Assembly (NCBI RefSeq): GCF_005870025.1
Contig: NZ_VATA01000006.1
Span: forward strand, 124,001-188,000
DNA length: 64,000 nt
Direction of reading: 5' to 3'
Source of the DNA: Poseidonocella sp. HB161398
GTDB taxonomy: Bacteria > Pseudomonadota > Alphaproteobacteria > Rhodobacterales > Rhodobacteraceae
The notes below the pieces were generated by a model. It was not told where the DNA came from. It worked only from the letters and a program-made list of their open reading frames with translations, and did not search any database. This document shows positions 53,740-62,821 of the stretch, piece after piece. The stretch's first letter is position 1; each line of letters starts with the position of its first letter. Both the position numbers and the translations under genes were made by a program.

Positions 53740-53922
53740 GGAACCTCCTGAAAACATGGAACTGCGCAGCGGCGCCCGCGGATGCCGGGCAGCCGGAAGG
53801 ACGCCTGCGTCAACCCGCAGCGCCGCCGCTTTCCCCCATCTTTGCGGGGCCGGGCCATATTCCAGGCACCGGCGGCTTCCCGATCGCAGGGGCAATATCA
53901 ACGCATTGGAGAAGGGTGCCGC

Positions 53923-54818
53923 GTGGCACGGCCGGACAATATCGCCGATCTCAGGGTGCCCGAGGGGCTGGCGCGGATGGGCAGCCTGACCGCAGCGGCG
54001 GCCGATCTGGCATCACGGTTGCCGTCGCCTCGAAGCGGCTGCAGCGGCTGGAGGCGGTGCTGGGCGTGCGGTTCGCGGACCGCTCCGCCCGCGCGGTGCG
54101 GCTGTCCCGGGACGGGCAGAGCATGCCGGCCGAGTGCCGACATGCGGTCGACCGGGTCGAGGATGCGGTGCAGGGCCGGGCTGGGGGCGTGGTGCGCATC
54201 TCGGCGGCGGTGGCCTTCGCGCAGCGCCAGATCGCGCCGCTCCTGCCGGGATTTCTTCATGCGCATCCGGGCATCCGGGTCGAGATCGAGGCTTCGAACC
54301 GGCGTCGAACCTGGGCGAGGAGGGCATCGCCATCCGGCAGGGGCCGCCGCTGGCTGCGGATCCGGCGATCCGCGGGCGGCTGCCGCACGGGCATGTCCTG
54401 GTCGCGGCGCCGGGCTGCCTGAAGAGGAACGGCCTGCCGGAGCATCCTGACGGTCGGGCTGCCGCCGCCGAAGGCCTGGCAGCTGACTGACGGGCGCCGC
54501 AGCTGCGCCGTGCCGCTCGGCAATGCGCTCAGCGCCAGCGACGGCGAAATCGGCCATGCCGCGGCTCTGGCGGGCGGCGGCATCGCGCTGAAATCGTTCC
54601 GGGACGTCGCGGCGGATCTGGCCGCGGGGCGGCTGGTGCGGGCGCTGCCCGGCTGGCAGGGCGGGCCGCGCGCGGTGCATCTGCTGGTGCCGATGCGCGA
54701 TTTCCAGCCGCGCCGGGTGACGCGCCTGCTCGGCCGTCTGAAGGCCGGGCCGGCGGAGCGCGCAGGCACTCGCCGGCGCCTGACATCCGCGCTTTGCAAG
54801 CGCGCCGTAATGGCCTAG
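53923..54818 (+). pseudogene. LysR-family regulator pseudogene
   Basis: A LysR gene can be followed through three frames. It starts at GTG 53923 (LARMGSLTAAAADL), shifts near 54015 to continue ITVAVASKRLQRLEAVLGV and ISAAVAFAQRQIAPLLPGFL, shifts again near 54300-54310 (EEGIAIRQGPP), and ends with GGIALKSFRDVAADLAAGRL and MRDFQPRRV. At least two frameshifts and lost codons disrupt the effector domain. A sequencing error is possible but unlikely at several places. Confidence 0.78.
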
Positions 54819-54822
54819 TCAT

Positions 54823-54836
54823 GAAAACATGTTTTC
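54823..54836. promoter_or_regulatory. Palindrome GAAAACATGTTTTC upstream of the RpiR gene
   Basis: A perfect 14-bp palindrome lies 13 bp before the chosen RpiR start codon at 54850. A close variant lies before the TRAP transporter gene (55800-55819). It is the likely autoregulatory operator. Confidence 0.6.
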
Positions 54837-54849
54837 TCCGGAGCGTGCC

Positions 54850-55683
54850 ATGCAGTCCCAGTCCTTCCTCTCCCGCGTCCGGCGCAAGCTGCCCGATCTG
54901 CATCCGGCGGAGCGGCGGCTCGGCGAGCTGATCTGCGACTTCCCCGGCGAGGTCGCCAGTTATTCGGCCTCCGAGCTGGCCGCCCTGGCCGAGGTGTCGA
55001 ACGCGACGGTGAGCCGCTTCGTCAAGCGCCTGGGCTATGCCTCCTACGAGGATGCCCGCCGCGACGCGCGCAGCGAGAGCAGCAGTGGCTCGCGGCTCTA
55101 CACCCGGCAGACCGGGGCGGAACCGGCGGCGGCGCCCGACGCCTTCGTCGAGACCGACATCGCCAATATCCGCGAGAGCCTGGAAGGCGTCAGCCGCGCC
55201 GGGGTCGATGCCCTGGCCGCGCGGATCCTGGCTGCCCGCCGGGTCTGGTGCGTCGGCTACCGCGCCTCCAATCCGCTGGCCAGCTACCTGTGCTGGCAGC
55301 TTCTTCAGGTGGTCGAGGACGCGGTGCCGGTGCCCGGCGGGGGCCAGACGATGGGCGAGCATGTCGCGCGGATGGCACCCGGGGACGTGGTCATCGTCTT
55401 CGGCCTGCGGCGGCGGATCGCGGGGTTCGGACAGCTGCTCGACGCGGTCCGCGGCACCGGCGCCGCGGTCGCGCTCGTCACCGACGAGGGCGCGCCGGAG
55501 GACCGGCAGGTCGACTGGCATTTCCGCTGCGCGACCCGCTCCTCCGGACCGCTCTTCAGCCATGTCGGCGTCATGGCGCTGCTGAACCTGCTGACCAACC
55601 GCGCGATCGAGCTGGCCGGCGACTCGGGCCTGCAGCGGCTGGGCGCGATCGAAAGCATGAACGACCTCCTCGACGAGCTGTGA
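54850..55683 (+). CDS. RpiR/MurR-family regulator of the TRAP operon
   Basis: A 277-aa regulator with an RpiR helix-turn-helix (ELAALAEVSNATVSRFVKRL) and a SIS domain (VWCVGYRASNPLASYLCW). The start at ATG 54850 is preferred because CCGGAG precedes it at good distance and the earlier ATG 54829 lies inside the palindromic operator. It is immediately upstream of a TRAP transporter operon on the same strand, and shared operator-like sequences suggest it controls both. Confidence 0.88.
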   Translation: MQSQSFLSRVRRKLPDLHPAERRLGELICDFPGEVASYSASELAALAEVSNATVSRFVKRLGYASYEDARRDARSESSSGSRLYTRQTGAEPAAAPDAFVETDIANIRESLEGVSRAGVDALAARILAARRVWCVGYRASNPLASYLCWQLLQVVEDAVPVPGGGQTMGEHVARMAPGDVVIVFGLRRRIAGFGQLLDAVRGTGAAVALVTDEGAPEDRQVDWHFRCATRSSGPLFSHVGVMALLNLLTNRAIELAGDSGLQRLGAIESMNDLLDEL

Positions 55684-55715
55684 CCGGCCGCGCCGCCCGC
55701 GATTGAGGCGCTGTG

Positions 55716-55756
55716 CGAGAAAATGTGATTACACAATGTGCAATCCTGTTTTCTCG
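55716..55756. repeat. Inverted repeat CGAGAAAA-N25-TTTTCTCG after the RpiR gene
   Basis: CGAGAAAA (55716-55723) and TTTTCTCG (55749-55756) are exact inverted repeats in the 180-bp gap before the TRAP genes. The half-sites resemble those of the GAAAACATGTTTTC operators, so they may be spaced regulator sites; a loose terminator is the alternative. Confidence 0.4.
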
Positions 55757-55799
55757 TAAGAAAATATTGCGGGCGCGGATGAAAATAAATTTGCGCCAT

Positions 55800-55819
55800 G
55801 GTGAAAACATGATTTCACC
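55800..55819. promoter_or_regulatory. Operator-like palindrome before the TRAP operon
   Basis: GGTGAAAACATGATTTCACC has exact 7-bp arms (GGTGAAA/TTTCACC) and shares GAAAACATG with the palindrome before the RpiR gene. It lies 47 bp upstream of the chosen start of the TRAP substrate-binding gene. Confidence 0.6.
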
Positions 55820-55866
55820 AAGTCCAGACAATCCCCGAGCCAGATACAGTCATGAAGGACATTCCG

Positions 55867-56895
55867 ATGCGCAAGCTCTTCGCCACGACCGCCCTGATCT
55901 GCCTTGCCCAAGGCGCCGCCGCCGAAACCGTCACGCTGCGCGTGCTGGGCCAGCCGGTCGGCTCCGGCCTGATCCAGCAGCAGAAGGAGCAGCCCTTCTT
56001 CGAGACCTTCGCCGAGACCACCGGCATGGATGTCGCCATCGAGTACCTGCCGGTCGATGTCGCGGGCATTCCCGACACGGACGGCATGCGCGTCCTGCGC
56101 ACCGGGCTTTTCGACATCGTGTCGGTCCGCGGCCCGCAGGTCAGCCGCGACGAGCCGACCATGCTGGGGCTCGACCTGGTCGGGCTGAACCCGGATTTCG
56201 CCAGCGGCCGCGCCCATACCGAGGCCTTCCTGCCGACCGTCGACGCCGCCGTGCAGAAGCGTTTCAACGCCAAGCTGCTGGGCGTCTGGCCCGCGGGGCC
56301 GCAGGTGATCTTCTGCAAGCCCGAGATCGGCGGGCTCGCGGATCTCGAGGGGCTGAAGGTGCGGGTGGGCGACCAGTCCGCCGCCGCCTTCGTCGCCCAG
56401 TTCGGCGCGACCGGCGTGCCGATGCCCTTCGGCGAGGTGCAGCAGTCGCTGGCCCGCGGCGTGGTGGACTGCGCGATCACCGGCCCGGCCTCGGCCAATT
56501 CCGCGGGCTGGCCCGAGGTCACGACCACCGTCCTGCCGGTCGCGCTGCAGCTCGCGGTCAACGGCTACGCGATCAATCTCGACAGCTGGAACGGCCTCGG
56601 CGCCGAGGCGCAGGGCCAGCTGCAGGGCGCGATCGGCACGCTGGTCGACTCCGTCTGGGACTATTCCGAAGAGCTCTACCAGGACGCGATGAACTGCAAT
56701 ACCGGCCAGGAGCCCTGCGAGCACGGCACCCCCTATGCGCTGGAAAGCGCCGCGGTCACCGAGGCCGATATCAAGGCCGTCTCGGAGGCGCTGGTCAGCT
56801 CCTCGCTTCCGGCCTGGACCAAGCAGTGCAACGCGGTGAATGCCAGCTGCGAGGCCGACTGGATGGCCTCCGTCGGCGCCGAACTCGGCCTCTGA
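55867..56895 (+). CDS. TRAP transporter substrate-binding protein (DctP family)
   Basis: A 342-aa periplasmic binding protein with a signal peptide (LFATTALICLAQGAAA). The mature part has the DctP features VIFCKPEIGGLADLEGLKVR and MPFGEVQQSLARGVVDCAITG, including the arginine that binds the ligand carboxylate. The start at ATG 55867 follows AAGGACATT; an ATG five codons earlier is possible. It opens the operon of the three TRAP subunits and a racemase-like gene, so an organic acid or amino acid derivative is the probable ligand. Confidence 0.92.
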   Translation: MRKLFATTALICLAQGAAAETVTLRVLGQPVGSGLIQQQKEQPFFETFAETTGMDVAIEYLPVDVAGIPDTDGMRVLRTGLFDIVSVRGPQVSRDEPTMLGLDLVGLNPDFASGRAHTEAFLPTVDAAVQKRFNAKLLGVWPAGPQVIFCKPEIGGLADLEGLKVRVGDQSAAAFVAQFGATGVPMPFGEVQQSLARGVVDCAITGPASANSAGWPEVTTTVLPVALQLAVNGYAINLDSWNGLGAEAQGQLQGAIGTLVDSVWDYSEELYQDAMNCNTGQEPCEHGTPYALESAAVTEADIKAVSEALVSSSLPAWTKQCNAVNASCEADWMASVGAELGL

Positions 56896-56924
56896 GCCCC
56901 GCTCCCCGAAGGAAGGACGACAGG

Positions 56925-57482
56925 ATGCAGACCTACAAGCGCGCCTGCGCGATCGTCTTCGGCCTGATGATGACGGTGCTCTGCGCCGTCGTCGCGGCCG
57001 AGACGGTGATGCGCAAGCTCTTCAACCACTCCCTCGCCGGCGTCGACGAGCTCTCGGGCTATGCCATCGCCATCGGCGCGCCGCTCGCCTTCGCGGTGGC
57101 CGCGATCGAGCGCAGCCATATCCGGATCAACCTGCTGCACATGCGCCTGCCGCGGCGCATGCAGGCGGGGCTGAACCTCGTCTCGGCCCTGGCGCTGGCG
57201 GCGCTTGCGGTCTTCCTCCTGGCCTTCGCCTTCCGCACGCTGACCGAGACGCGGATGTTCGGCTCGGTGGCGCAGACGCCCTGGATGACGCCGCTGATCT
57301 GGCCGCAATCGGCCTGGCTGGCGGGGATGGCCGTCTTCACCCTGGCCGCGGTCCTGCTGGCGCTCGCCGCGCTGCGCTGCGCGCTGCGCCGCGACACCGG
57401 CGCGCTGGCCGACGGCTTCGGGCCGGAAACCGCCGAGGAGGAGCTCTCTGCCGAGCTCTCGGATCTGGAGGCACGGGCATGA
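56925..57482 (+). CDS. TRAP transporter small permease (DctQ family)
   Basis: A 185-aa four-span membrane protein, with VMRKLFNHSLAGVDELSGYA and ERSHIRINLL as family landmarks. It has an acidic C-terminal tail. The start at ATG 56925 follows AAGGAAGGACGAC. Its stop overlaps the large permease start (ATGA). Confidence 0.9.
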   Translation: MQTYKRACAIVFGLMMTVLCAVVAAETVMRKLFNHSLAGVDELSGYAIAIGAPLAFAVAAIERSHIRINLLHMRLPRRMQAGLNLVSALALAALAVFLLAFAFRTLTETRMFGSVAQTPWMTPLIWPQSAWLAGMAVFTLAAVLLALAALRCALRRDTGALADGFGPETAEEELSAELSDLEARA

Positions 57483-58780
57483 GCGTCACCGTCATCTTCG
57501 CCGGGTTCCTGTGCATGCTCGCGCTGATGTTCCTGTCGATGCCGGTCGCGGTGTCGATCCTGGCGGTCGGCGGCATCGGCGGCTATCTCGCCTATGGCAT
57601 GCCGCTGGTCGAGACCATGGGCGGCGTGGTCTGGGGCACGCTCAACAACCCGGTCATGACTGCCATTCCGCTTTTCATGCTTCTGGGCGAGCTGCTGTTG
57701 CGCGGCGGCATCGCCGACCGGATGTTCGACACGCTGGCGGTGTGGCTGGGCCGCCTGCCGGGCGGGCTCCTGCACACCAATATCGGCACCTGCGCGCTCT
57801 TCTCGGCCACCTCCGGATCCTCGGTCGCCACCGCCGCCACGGTGGGCACGATCGCGCTCCCGGCGCTTGGCGAACGCAACTACCCGGTGCGCCCGGCGCT
57901 CGGGACCCTGGCCGCGGGCGGCACGCTGGGCATCCTGATCCCGCCCTCGGTCAACCTGCTGGTCTACGGCTCGCTGGCCAATGTCTCGGTCGGGCAGCTC
58001 TTCATCGCGGGCATCCTGCCGGGGGTCCTGCTGACGCTGCTCTTCTCCGCCTATGTGATGATCCGCTATCCCGATGCCGGGCGCGACAGCGCGGCGCCGG
58101 ACCTGCCCGCCGCGGAAAAGCGCCGGCTGCTGCGCCATCTGGTGCCGCCCGCGGTGATCTTCGGCATCGTCATGGGCTCGATCTATGGCGGGCTGGCCAC
58201 CCCGACCGAAAGCGCCGCGCTCGGCGTCATGGCGGCCTTCTTCTTCGTCTGGCGCGGCGGGCGGCTCGGCTGGCCCCTGCTCGAGACCTGCTTCATCCAG
58301 TGCGCCCGCACCACCGGCATGGTGATCCTGGTGATCGTCTGCGCGCTCCTGCTGAATGTCACGCTGTCGATGACCGGCGGCACCCAGGCGGTGACCCGCT
58401 GGGTCACCGGGCTCGGCCTGTCGCAGACCGCGCTCCTCCTGCTCCTCGTCGTCTTCTACGTGGCTCTGGGCATGTTCATGGACGCGATGTCGATGCTGGT
58501 CCTGACCGTGCCGATCGCCGTGCCGATGGTCGCCGCGCTCGGGGTCGATCCGGTCTGGTTCGGGGTCTTCGTCGTTGTGATGTGCGAGATCGGGCTGATC
58601 ACGCCGCCTGTGGGCATGAACCTCTTCGTGGTGCAGGGCGTGCGCCGCGGCGGCGGCGATTTCAACGACGTGATCCGCGGCGCCACGCCCTTCGTCATCC
58701 TGATGATCGGCTTTGCCGGGCTGCTGGTGGCGGTGCCGCAGATCGCGCTGCTGCTGCCGCAGATGGCGGCGGGGCGCTAA
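57479..58780 (+). CDS. TRAP transporter large permease (DctM family)
   Basis: A 433-aa sodium-coupled permease with about 11-12 spans. It shows the family segments GIADRMFDTLAVWLGRLPGG, TSGSSVATAATVGTIALPAL and GSIYGGLATPTESAALGV. It forms the channel with the DctQ subunit and receives substrate from the DctP protein. Confidence 0.93.
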   Translation: MSVTVIFAGFLCMLALMFLSMPVAVSILAVGGIGGYLAYGMPLVETMGGVVWGTLNNPVMTAIPLFMLLGELLLRGGIADRMFDTLAVWLGRLPGGLLHTNIGTCALFSATSGSSVATAATVGTIALPALGERNYPVRPALGTLAAGGTLGILIPPSVNLLVYGSLANVSVGQLFIAGILPGVLLTLLFSAYVMIRYPDAGRDSAAPDLPAAEKRRLLRHLVPPAVIFGIVMGSIYGGLATPTESAALGVMAAFFFVWRGGRLGWPLLETCFIQCARTTGMVILVIVCALLLNVTLSMTGGTQAVTRWVTGLGLSQTALLLLLVVFYVALGMFMDAMSMLVLTVPIAVPMVAALGVDPVWFGVFVVVMCEIGLITPPVGMNLFVVQGVRRGGGDFNDVIRGATPFVILMIGFAGLLVAVPQIALLLPQMAAGR

Positions 58781-58793
58781 GATGGAGGTCGAG

Positions 58794-59477
58794 ATGGAGA
58801 CCCTGCGCCTGCGCGCCGCGGCCGGGCGCGACCGCCTGCTGGTGGTCAACCCGAACGGCAATCCCGAGGTCACGCGCCTCGTCGCGCGCATCGCCGCCGG
58901 GGTGGTCGCCCCGACGACCGGGCTCTGCGTGCTCAATCCCGAGGGCAGCCCGCATTCGATCGAGACCTTCGCCGACCGGCAGCGCGCCGAGCCGCTGGCC
59001 GTCGACCTGCTGGCGCGCCATCCGGGCTATGGCGGCTACGTGATGGCCTGCTTCGACGACATCGCGGTCGATCAGGGCCGCCGCTTCCTCGGCGCCCCGG
59101 TGGTCTGCGCGGCCGAGGCGGCGATCTCGGTCGCGCGGATGTTCGTCCCGCGCTTCGCGATCGTCACCACGGTCGAGAGCATGGTCCCGGGCATCCGCGC
59201 GCTGGTCCGCAAGCTCGGCGCGGCGGACGCCTGCGCGGTGCGCGCAGCGGGGATCGGCGTGGCCGAGGCGGCGGCGGGCGGCGAGGCGATCGCCCGGCGG
59301 ATCGACGGCGCGATCGCCGATGCCCGCAATTTCGACGGCGCGGGCGCGATCATCCTGGGCTCCGGCGGGCTGGCCGGGCGGGCGGGCGAGCTGTCCCGGC
59401 GCCACGGCCTGCCGGTGATCGACAGCATCGAGGCCGCGGTCGCCATGGGCGAGCTGGCAATGCGCCTGCGCGGCTGA
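58794..59477 (+). CDS. Asp/Glu/hydantoin racemase-family protein lacking the second cysteine
   Basis: A 227-aa protein of the two-domain racemase family. The first catalytic cysteine is C86 in VMACFDD, but the second site, normally LGCAGM, reads LGSGGL (S190). A two-base racemase mechanism would thus be impaired. The protein may act as a one-cysteine lyase or isomerase of the maleate isomerase/AMDase kind. The start at ATG 58794 follows TGGAGGTCGAG; ATG 58782 is an alternative. It directly follows the TRAP genes and probably acts on the imported compound. Confidence 0.82.
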   Translation: METLRLRAAAGRDRLLVVNPNGNPEVTRLVARIAAGVVAPTTGLCVLNPEGSPHSIETFADRQRAEPLAVDLLARHPGYGGYVMACFDDIAVDQGRRFLGAPVVCAAEAAISVARMFVPRFAIVTTVESMVPGIRALVRKLGAADACAVRAAGIGVAEAAAGGEAIARRIDGAIADARNFDGAGAIILGSGGLAGRAGELSRRHGLPVIDSIEAAVAMGELAMRLRG

Positions 59478-59484
59478 GCGGGGG

Positions 59485-59880
59485 CTAGGGCGCCCCGTCC
59501 TCCGGCTCGCGGTCCCGCGCGAATTGCGGGATGCCCGGAAAAGGCGGCAGCCAGGGCTCGCGGCGGCAGGTCCAGAGCTCGTATTCCGGTTCGAACTGGC
59601 CCGGCGCGTCGAGCGTGCCGAGATGCAGCTCGATCTCGCCGCCGCTCCTGGCGAAGACCGAGGATCCGCAGACGGGGCAGAAGAACCGGCCGCGATAGCC
59701 GCGCGGCGTGCCGGTCACGGTGACGGCCGCCTCGCGGAAGATGGCCGCGGCGAAGAACGGCGCGCCATGGTGCTTGCGGCAGTCGAGGCAGTGGCAGAGC
59801 CCCACCCGCTCGGGCGGTCCGCTCGCCGAGACCCGGATCGCGCCGCACAGGCATCCTCCCGTCATTTCCGCCATGTGCAT
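59485..59880 (-). CDS. GFA (glutathione-dependent formaldehyde-activating) family protein
   Basis: A 131-aa zinc protein of the GFA/Gfa-like family, with cysteines C10, C12, C29, C31, C34, C68 and C71 (GGCLCGAI, CHCLDC and CPVCGSSVF) binding zinc. Some members speed S-hydroxymethylglutathione formation; most have unknown roles. The start at ATG 59880 follows GAAAGGGGC. It is convergent with the racemase gene. Confidence 0.88.
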   Translation of the reverse strand: MHMAEMTGGCLCGAIRVSASGPPERVGLCHCLDCRKHHGAPFFAAAIFREAAVTVTGTPRGYRGRFFCPVCGSSVFARSGGEIELHLGTLDAPGQFEPEYELWTCRREPWLPPFPGIPQFARDREPEDGAP

Positions 59881-60730
59881 GCCCCTTTCGAACCCGCCCC
59901 AGCATAGGCGGCGGTGCCCGGCGGCGCAAAGCCCTGAAGGGGCTTGGGGGCCCGGACACGGGCTTGTGCCGTCTGCGTTTGCCGACCGGTCGCAGGCGAC
60001 GAGGGCCGCTTGGCGCTGCCTGCTGCGGGGTCTTCGGGATGCGTTAGCCAAGCTCCCCGCCAGCACAGAACCCTCGCAAGGTTCCGAAAGGGGGTCACGA
60101 GGCGCCGCCTGGGAGGAAATCCCTGCGCTCCCTGAGGAGCTTGGCGCGGGTGTGCCGTCCCATGGCCGGGATCGTGCCGGTTCCCCGTCCGGGTTGCAGA
60201 GGCGCTCTCCCCCGGGCTGGTTCAGCAGCCTTTCAGGCGAGGCACCGGCGGCGCGACACGTGGCGGGGCCAGAGACCGCTCCTGTGCGGGCCGGAATAGC
60301 CGGCTTTCGAGGCGCGTGCCCTGCGGCCAGCCGGGTCGTTCCGCGGGAGAGACGGGCCTTTGCGCTCCGGCCCCGCATCGCTACCGGGGACAGGTGCGTC
60401 GTCGCTGTCCGGCGCGGCGGGCCGGTCCTGCGCTCCGGCAGGCTGGCGACCTCGGGCCGGGACCGGCTTCGGGCGCGCACCGAGGCGGAGAAATTCTCCC
60501 GAGCTGCGGCTGCAGCGGCCCGGGGAAATCCGTCGCGCCGCCCCGCGGGCGGAGGAGACGTCGCCTCCAGGGCTGGCCTGCCGCGATCCTTCAGCAGCCC
60601 GCCGGTATTCTGGCCTGCGGCGCCGCAGACCAACGAAGAGTGTCCGCATCCGCCAAGTCCCCTGGCAGGGCAGCGGGCACGCCACATGTCTGCGGCCGAA
60701 CGCCGGGCGGCTGCGCCATCGGGCGCCCGG
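59881..60730. other. 850-bp region without a recognisable gene
   Basis: Several overlapping open frames exist on both strands, as expected from high GC, but none shows a ribosome site, family motif or consistent codon bias. I see no RNA gene, repeat or insertion-sequence end. It may be decayed DNA. Confidence 0.4.
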
Positions 60731-61633
60731 CTAGGGGAGCGCGGGCAGCGCCGCCTCCAGCCGGGGCGCGGCGAAGTCTAGGAAGGCGCGCAGCTTCTGC
60801 GGGACCGGGCCGCCGCGGTAGAGCAGGCTCACCGGCCAGGGCGCGGGTTCGTGCCGGGCGAGGACCACCTCCAGCCGCCCCTCGGCCAGCGGTCCGGCGA
60901 TCTGGTAGGAGAGCACCCGCGTCAGCCCCAGCCCGGCGACCGCCGCGTCGATCGCCGCCTCGGCCGTGTTCACCGACAGGCGCGAGCGGACCGGCACGGC
61001 GCGCGCGTCCTGGCCCTCGCCGAAGCTCCAGCGCCCGGCCGCGCCCAGCGTGCCGAAGGTGATGCAGTCATGCCCGGCCAGCGCGTCGGGATGCGCCGGC
61101 CGGCCGCGTGCCGCAAGATAGCCGGGGCTGGCGCAGACCACGCGGCGCACTGCGCCGACGCGCCGCGCGCGCAGGCTGCTGTCGGGCAGGCGGCCGATGC
61201 GGATCGCGGCGTCGATATTCTCCTCCTGCAGGCTGACGGGGCGGTCGGTCTGCTCCAGCCGGATCTCGACCTCGGGATAGGCCTGCAGGAAGGCGGTGGC
61301 GGCGGGCAGGACATGCAGCCGGCCGAAGACGATCGGCGCGGTCACGGTCAGCAGCCCGCGCGGCGCGGCGAATTCGCCCGAGGCGATGCGCTCGGCCTCG
61401 GCGACGTCCTCGAGCACGCGGCGGCAGGCGGCGAGATAGCCGGTGCCGGGATCGGTCAGCGCCAGCCCGCGCGGCGAGCGGTGCAAGAGCTGCGTGCCCA
61501 GCCGCTCCTCCAGCTCCGCGACCCGGCGGCTGACGGTGGCCAGCGGCAGGCGCAGGCGGCGCGCCCCGGCCGAGAGGCTGCCCGCATCGACGCAGGCCAC
61601 GAGGATCGCCATGGAGTCCAGTCTGTCGGCCAT
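60731..61633 (-). CDS. LysR-family transcriptional regulator
   Basis: A 300-aa LysR regulator with an N-terminal winged helix (AGSLSAGARRLRLPLATVSRRV) and a C-terminal effector-binding domain (VEIRLEQTDRPVSLQEENID). The start at ATG 61633 is nearest to the family's usual N-terminus. It is divergent from the AhpD-like gene across a 111-bp gap that holds a 12-bp inverted repeat. Confidence 0.92.
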   Translation of the reverse strand: MADRLDSMAILVACVDAGSLSAGARRLRLPLATVSRRVAELEERLGTQLLHRSPRGLALTDPGTGYLAACRRVLEDVAEAERIASGEFAAPRGLLTVTAPIVFGRLHVLPAATAFLQAYPEVEIRLEQTDRPVSLQEENIDAAIRIGRLPDSSLRARRVGAVRRVVCASPGYLAARGRPAHPDALAGHDCITFGTLGAAGRWSFGEGQDARAVPVRSRLSVNTAEAAIDAAVAGLGLTRVLSYQIAGPLAEGRLEVVLARHEPAPWPVSLLYRGGPVPQKLRAFLDFAAPRLEAALPALP

Positions 61634-61634
61634 G

Positions 61635-61692
61635 CTTCCATTTTCCGGGAGGATACTTCCCAAAACTACGGTCTGCCGCTGGAAAATGGAAG
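61635..61692. promoter_or_regulatory. 12-bp perfect inverted repeat in the LysR/AhpD gap
   Basis: CTTCCATTTTCC (61635-61646) and GGAAAATGGAAG (61681-61692) are exact inverted repeats 34 bp apart. LysR regulators usually bind such elements between themselves and the divergent target gene. Confidence 0.65.
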
Positions 61693-61744
61693 GTCTATCT
61701 CTGGGCCACGACAACGAGAGACACAGCACAGAGGAACCCGTCCC

Positions 61745-62293
61745 ATGTCCCGCATCGCCATCCCCGCCTCGATCGAGGCCGCCCCCGACGCCTCCCGCCC
61801 GCTACTGGAACAGGTCCGGGCCCAGCTCGGCAGCGTGCCGAACCTGTTCCGGCTGGCCGCCCGCAGCCCGGCCGCGCTCGAGGGCTATCTCGGCCTCTCC
61901 GGCGCGCTCGGCAAGGGGCGGCTGCCGCTTGCCACGCGCGAGCGCATCGCCCTGGCCATCGCCGAGTTCAACGGCTGCGGCTACTGCCTCTCGGCGCATG
62001 GCTACCTGGCCGCCAACCTGGCCAAGCTTCCGCCCGAGGAAATCGCCGCCAGCCGCCTGGGCCGCTCGGCCGATGCCAGGGCCGCGGCCGCCGTGGCCTT
62101 CGCCCTGAAGGTGGCTGAAGGGCGCGGCCAGGTGGCCGATGCCGACCTGGAGGCGCTGCGTGCCGCGGGCCATGACGACGGCATTGCGGTAGAGATCGTC
62201 GCGCAGGTCGCGCTGAACGTCCTGACCAACTACCTCAACGAGGTTGCGCGGACCGAGATCGACTTCCCGCTGGCCGAAGGCGTCGCCGCCTGA
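61745..62293 (+). CDS. AhpD-like carboxymuconolactone decarboxylase family protein
   Basis: A 182-aa all-helical protein of the CMD/AhpD family. The redox motif is C78-G-Y-C81 with H85 three residues after it ([13 protein letters not shown]), as in peroxidase-active members. It probably reduces peroxides or quinones. The start at ATG 61745 is the family N-terminus. It heads a row of three small oxidative-stress-type genes and is likely controlled by the divergent LysR protein. Confidence 0.9.
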   Translation: MSRIAIPASIEAAPDASRPLLEQVRAQLGSVPNLFRLAARSPAALEGYLGLSGALGKGRLPLATRERIALAIAEFNGCGYCLSAHGYLAANLAKLPPEEIAASRLGRSADARAAAAVAFALKVAEGRGQVADADLEALRAAGHDDGIAVEIVAQVALNVLTNYLNEVARTEIDFPLAEGVAA

Positions 62294-62354
62294 GCCCGCC
62301 GCGGCGGCGGGCGCTGCGCCTGCCGCCGTCCCCGACCCGAAAAGGAGCCCCCGA

Positions 62355-62819
62355 ATGACCCGTCCCCCGCTGCCCCCCTTCACCCGCGAGACCGCCATCC
62401 AGAAGGTCCGCCTGGCCGAAGACGGCTGGAACAGCCGCGACCCGGAAAAGGTCGCGCTCGCCTATACGGAAGACAGCCGCTGGCGCAATCGCAGCGCCTT
62501 TCCGCGGGGCCGCGCCGAGATCGTGCGCTTCCTCGCCGCGAAATGGCAGGCCGAGGCCGAGTACCGCCTGATCAAGGAGCTCTGGGCCTTTTCCGGCAAC
62601 CGCATCGCCGTGCGCTTCGCGTATGAATGGCGCCGCGCCGACGGGCAGTGGCTGCGCTCCTACGGCAACGAGAACTGGGAATTCGACGAGGCCGGGCTGA
62701 TGGCCGTGCGCCATGCCAGCATCAACGACCTGGAGATCGCGGAGGAGGCGCGGCTGTTCCGCTGGCCGCAGGGGCGCCGTCCGGACGACCATCCCGGGCT
62801 GAGCGATCTGGGGCTGTGA
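62355..62819 (+). CDS. DUF1348 (NTF2-like) protein
   Basis: A 154-aa NTF2-fold protein of the DUF1348 family, with [20 protein letters not shown] and [20 protein letters not shown] as landmarks. Function is unknown. The start at ATG 62355 follows AAAGGAGCC. It is 61 bp after the AhpD-like gene and 2 bp before the next gene. Confidence 0.88.
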   Translation: MTRPPLPPFTRETAIQKVRLAEDGWNSRDPEKVALAYTEDSRWRNRSAFPRGRAEIVRFLAAKWQAEAEYRLIKELWAFSGNRIAVRFAYEWRRADGQWLRSYGNENWEFDEAGLMAVRHASINDLEIAEEARLFRWPQGRRPDDHPGLSDLGL

Positions 62820-62821
62820 CC

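Noticed and set aside
59881-60730. Overlapping frames of 150 to 350 codons
   Set aside because: None has a ribosome site or a recognisable family; they mirror one another on both strands.
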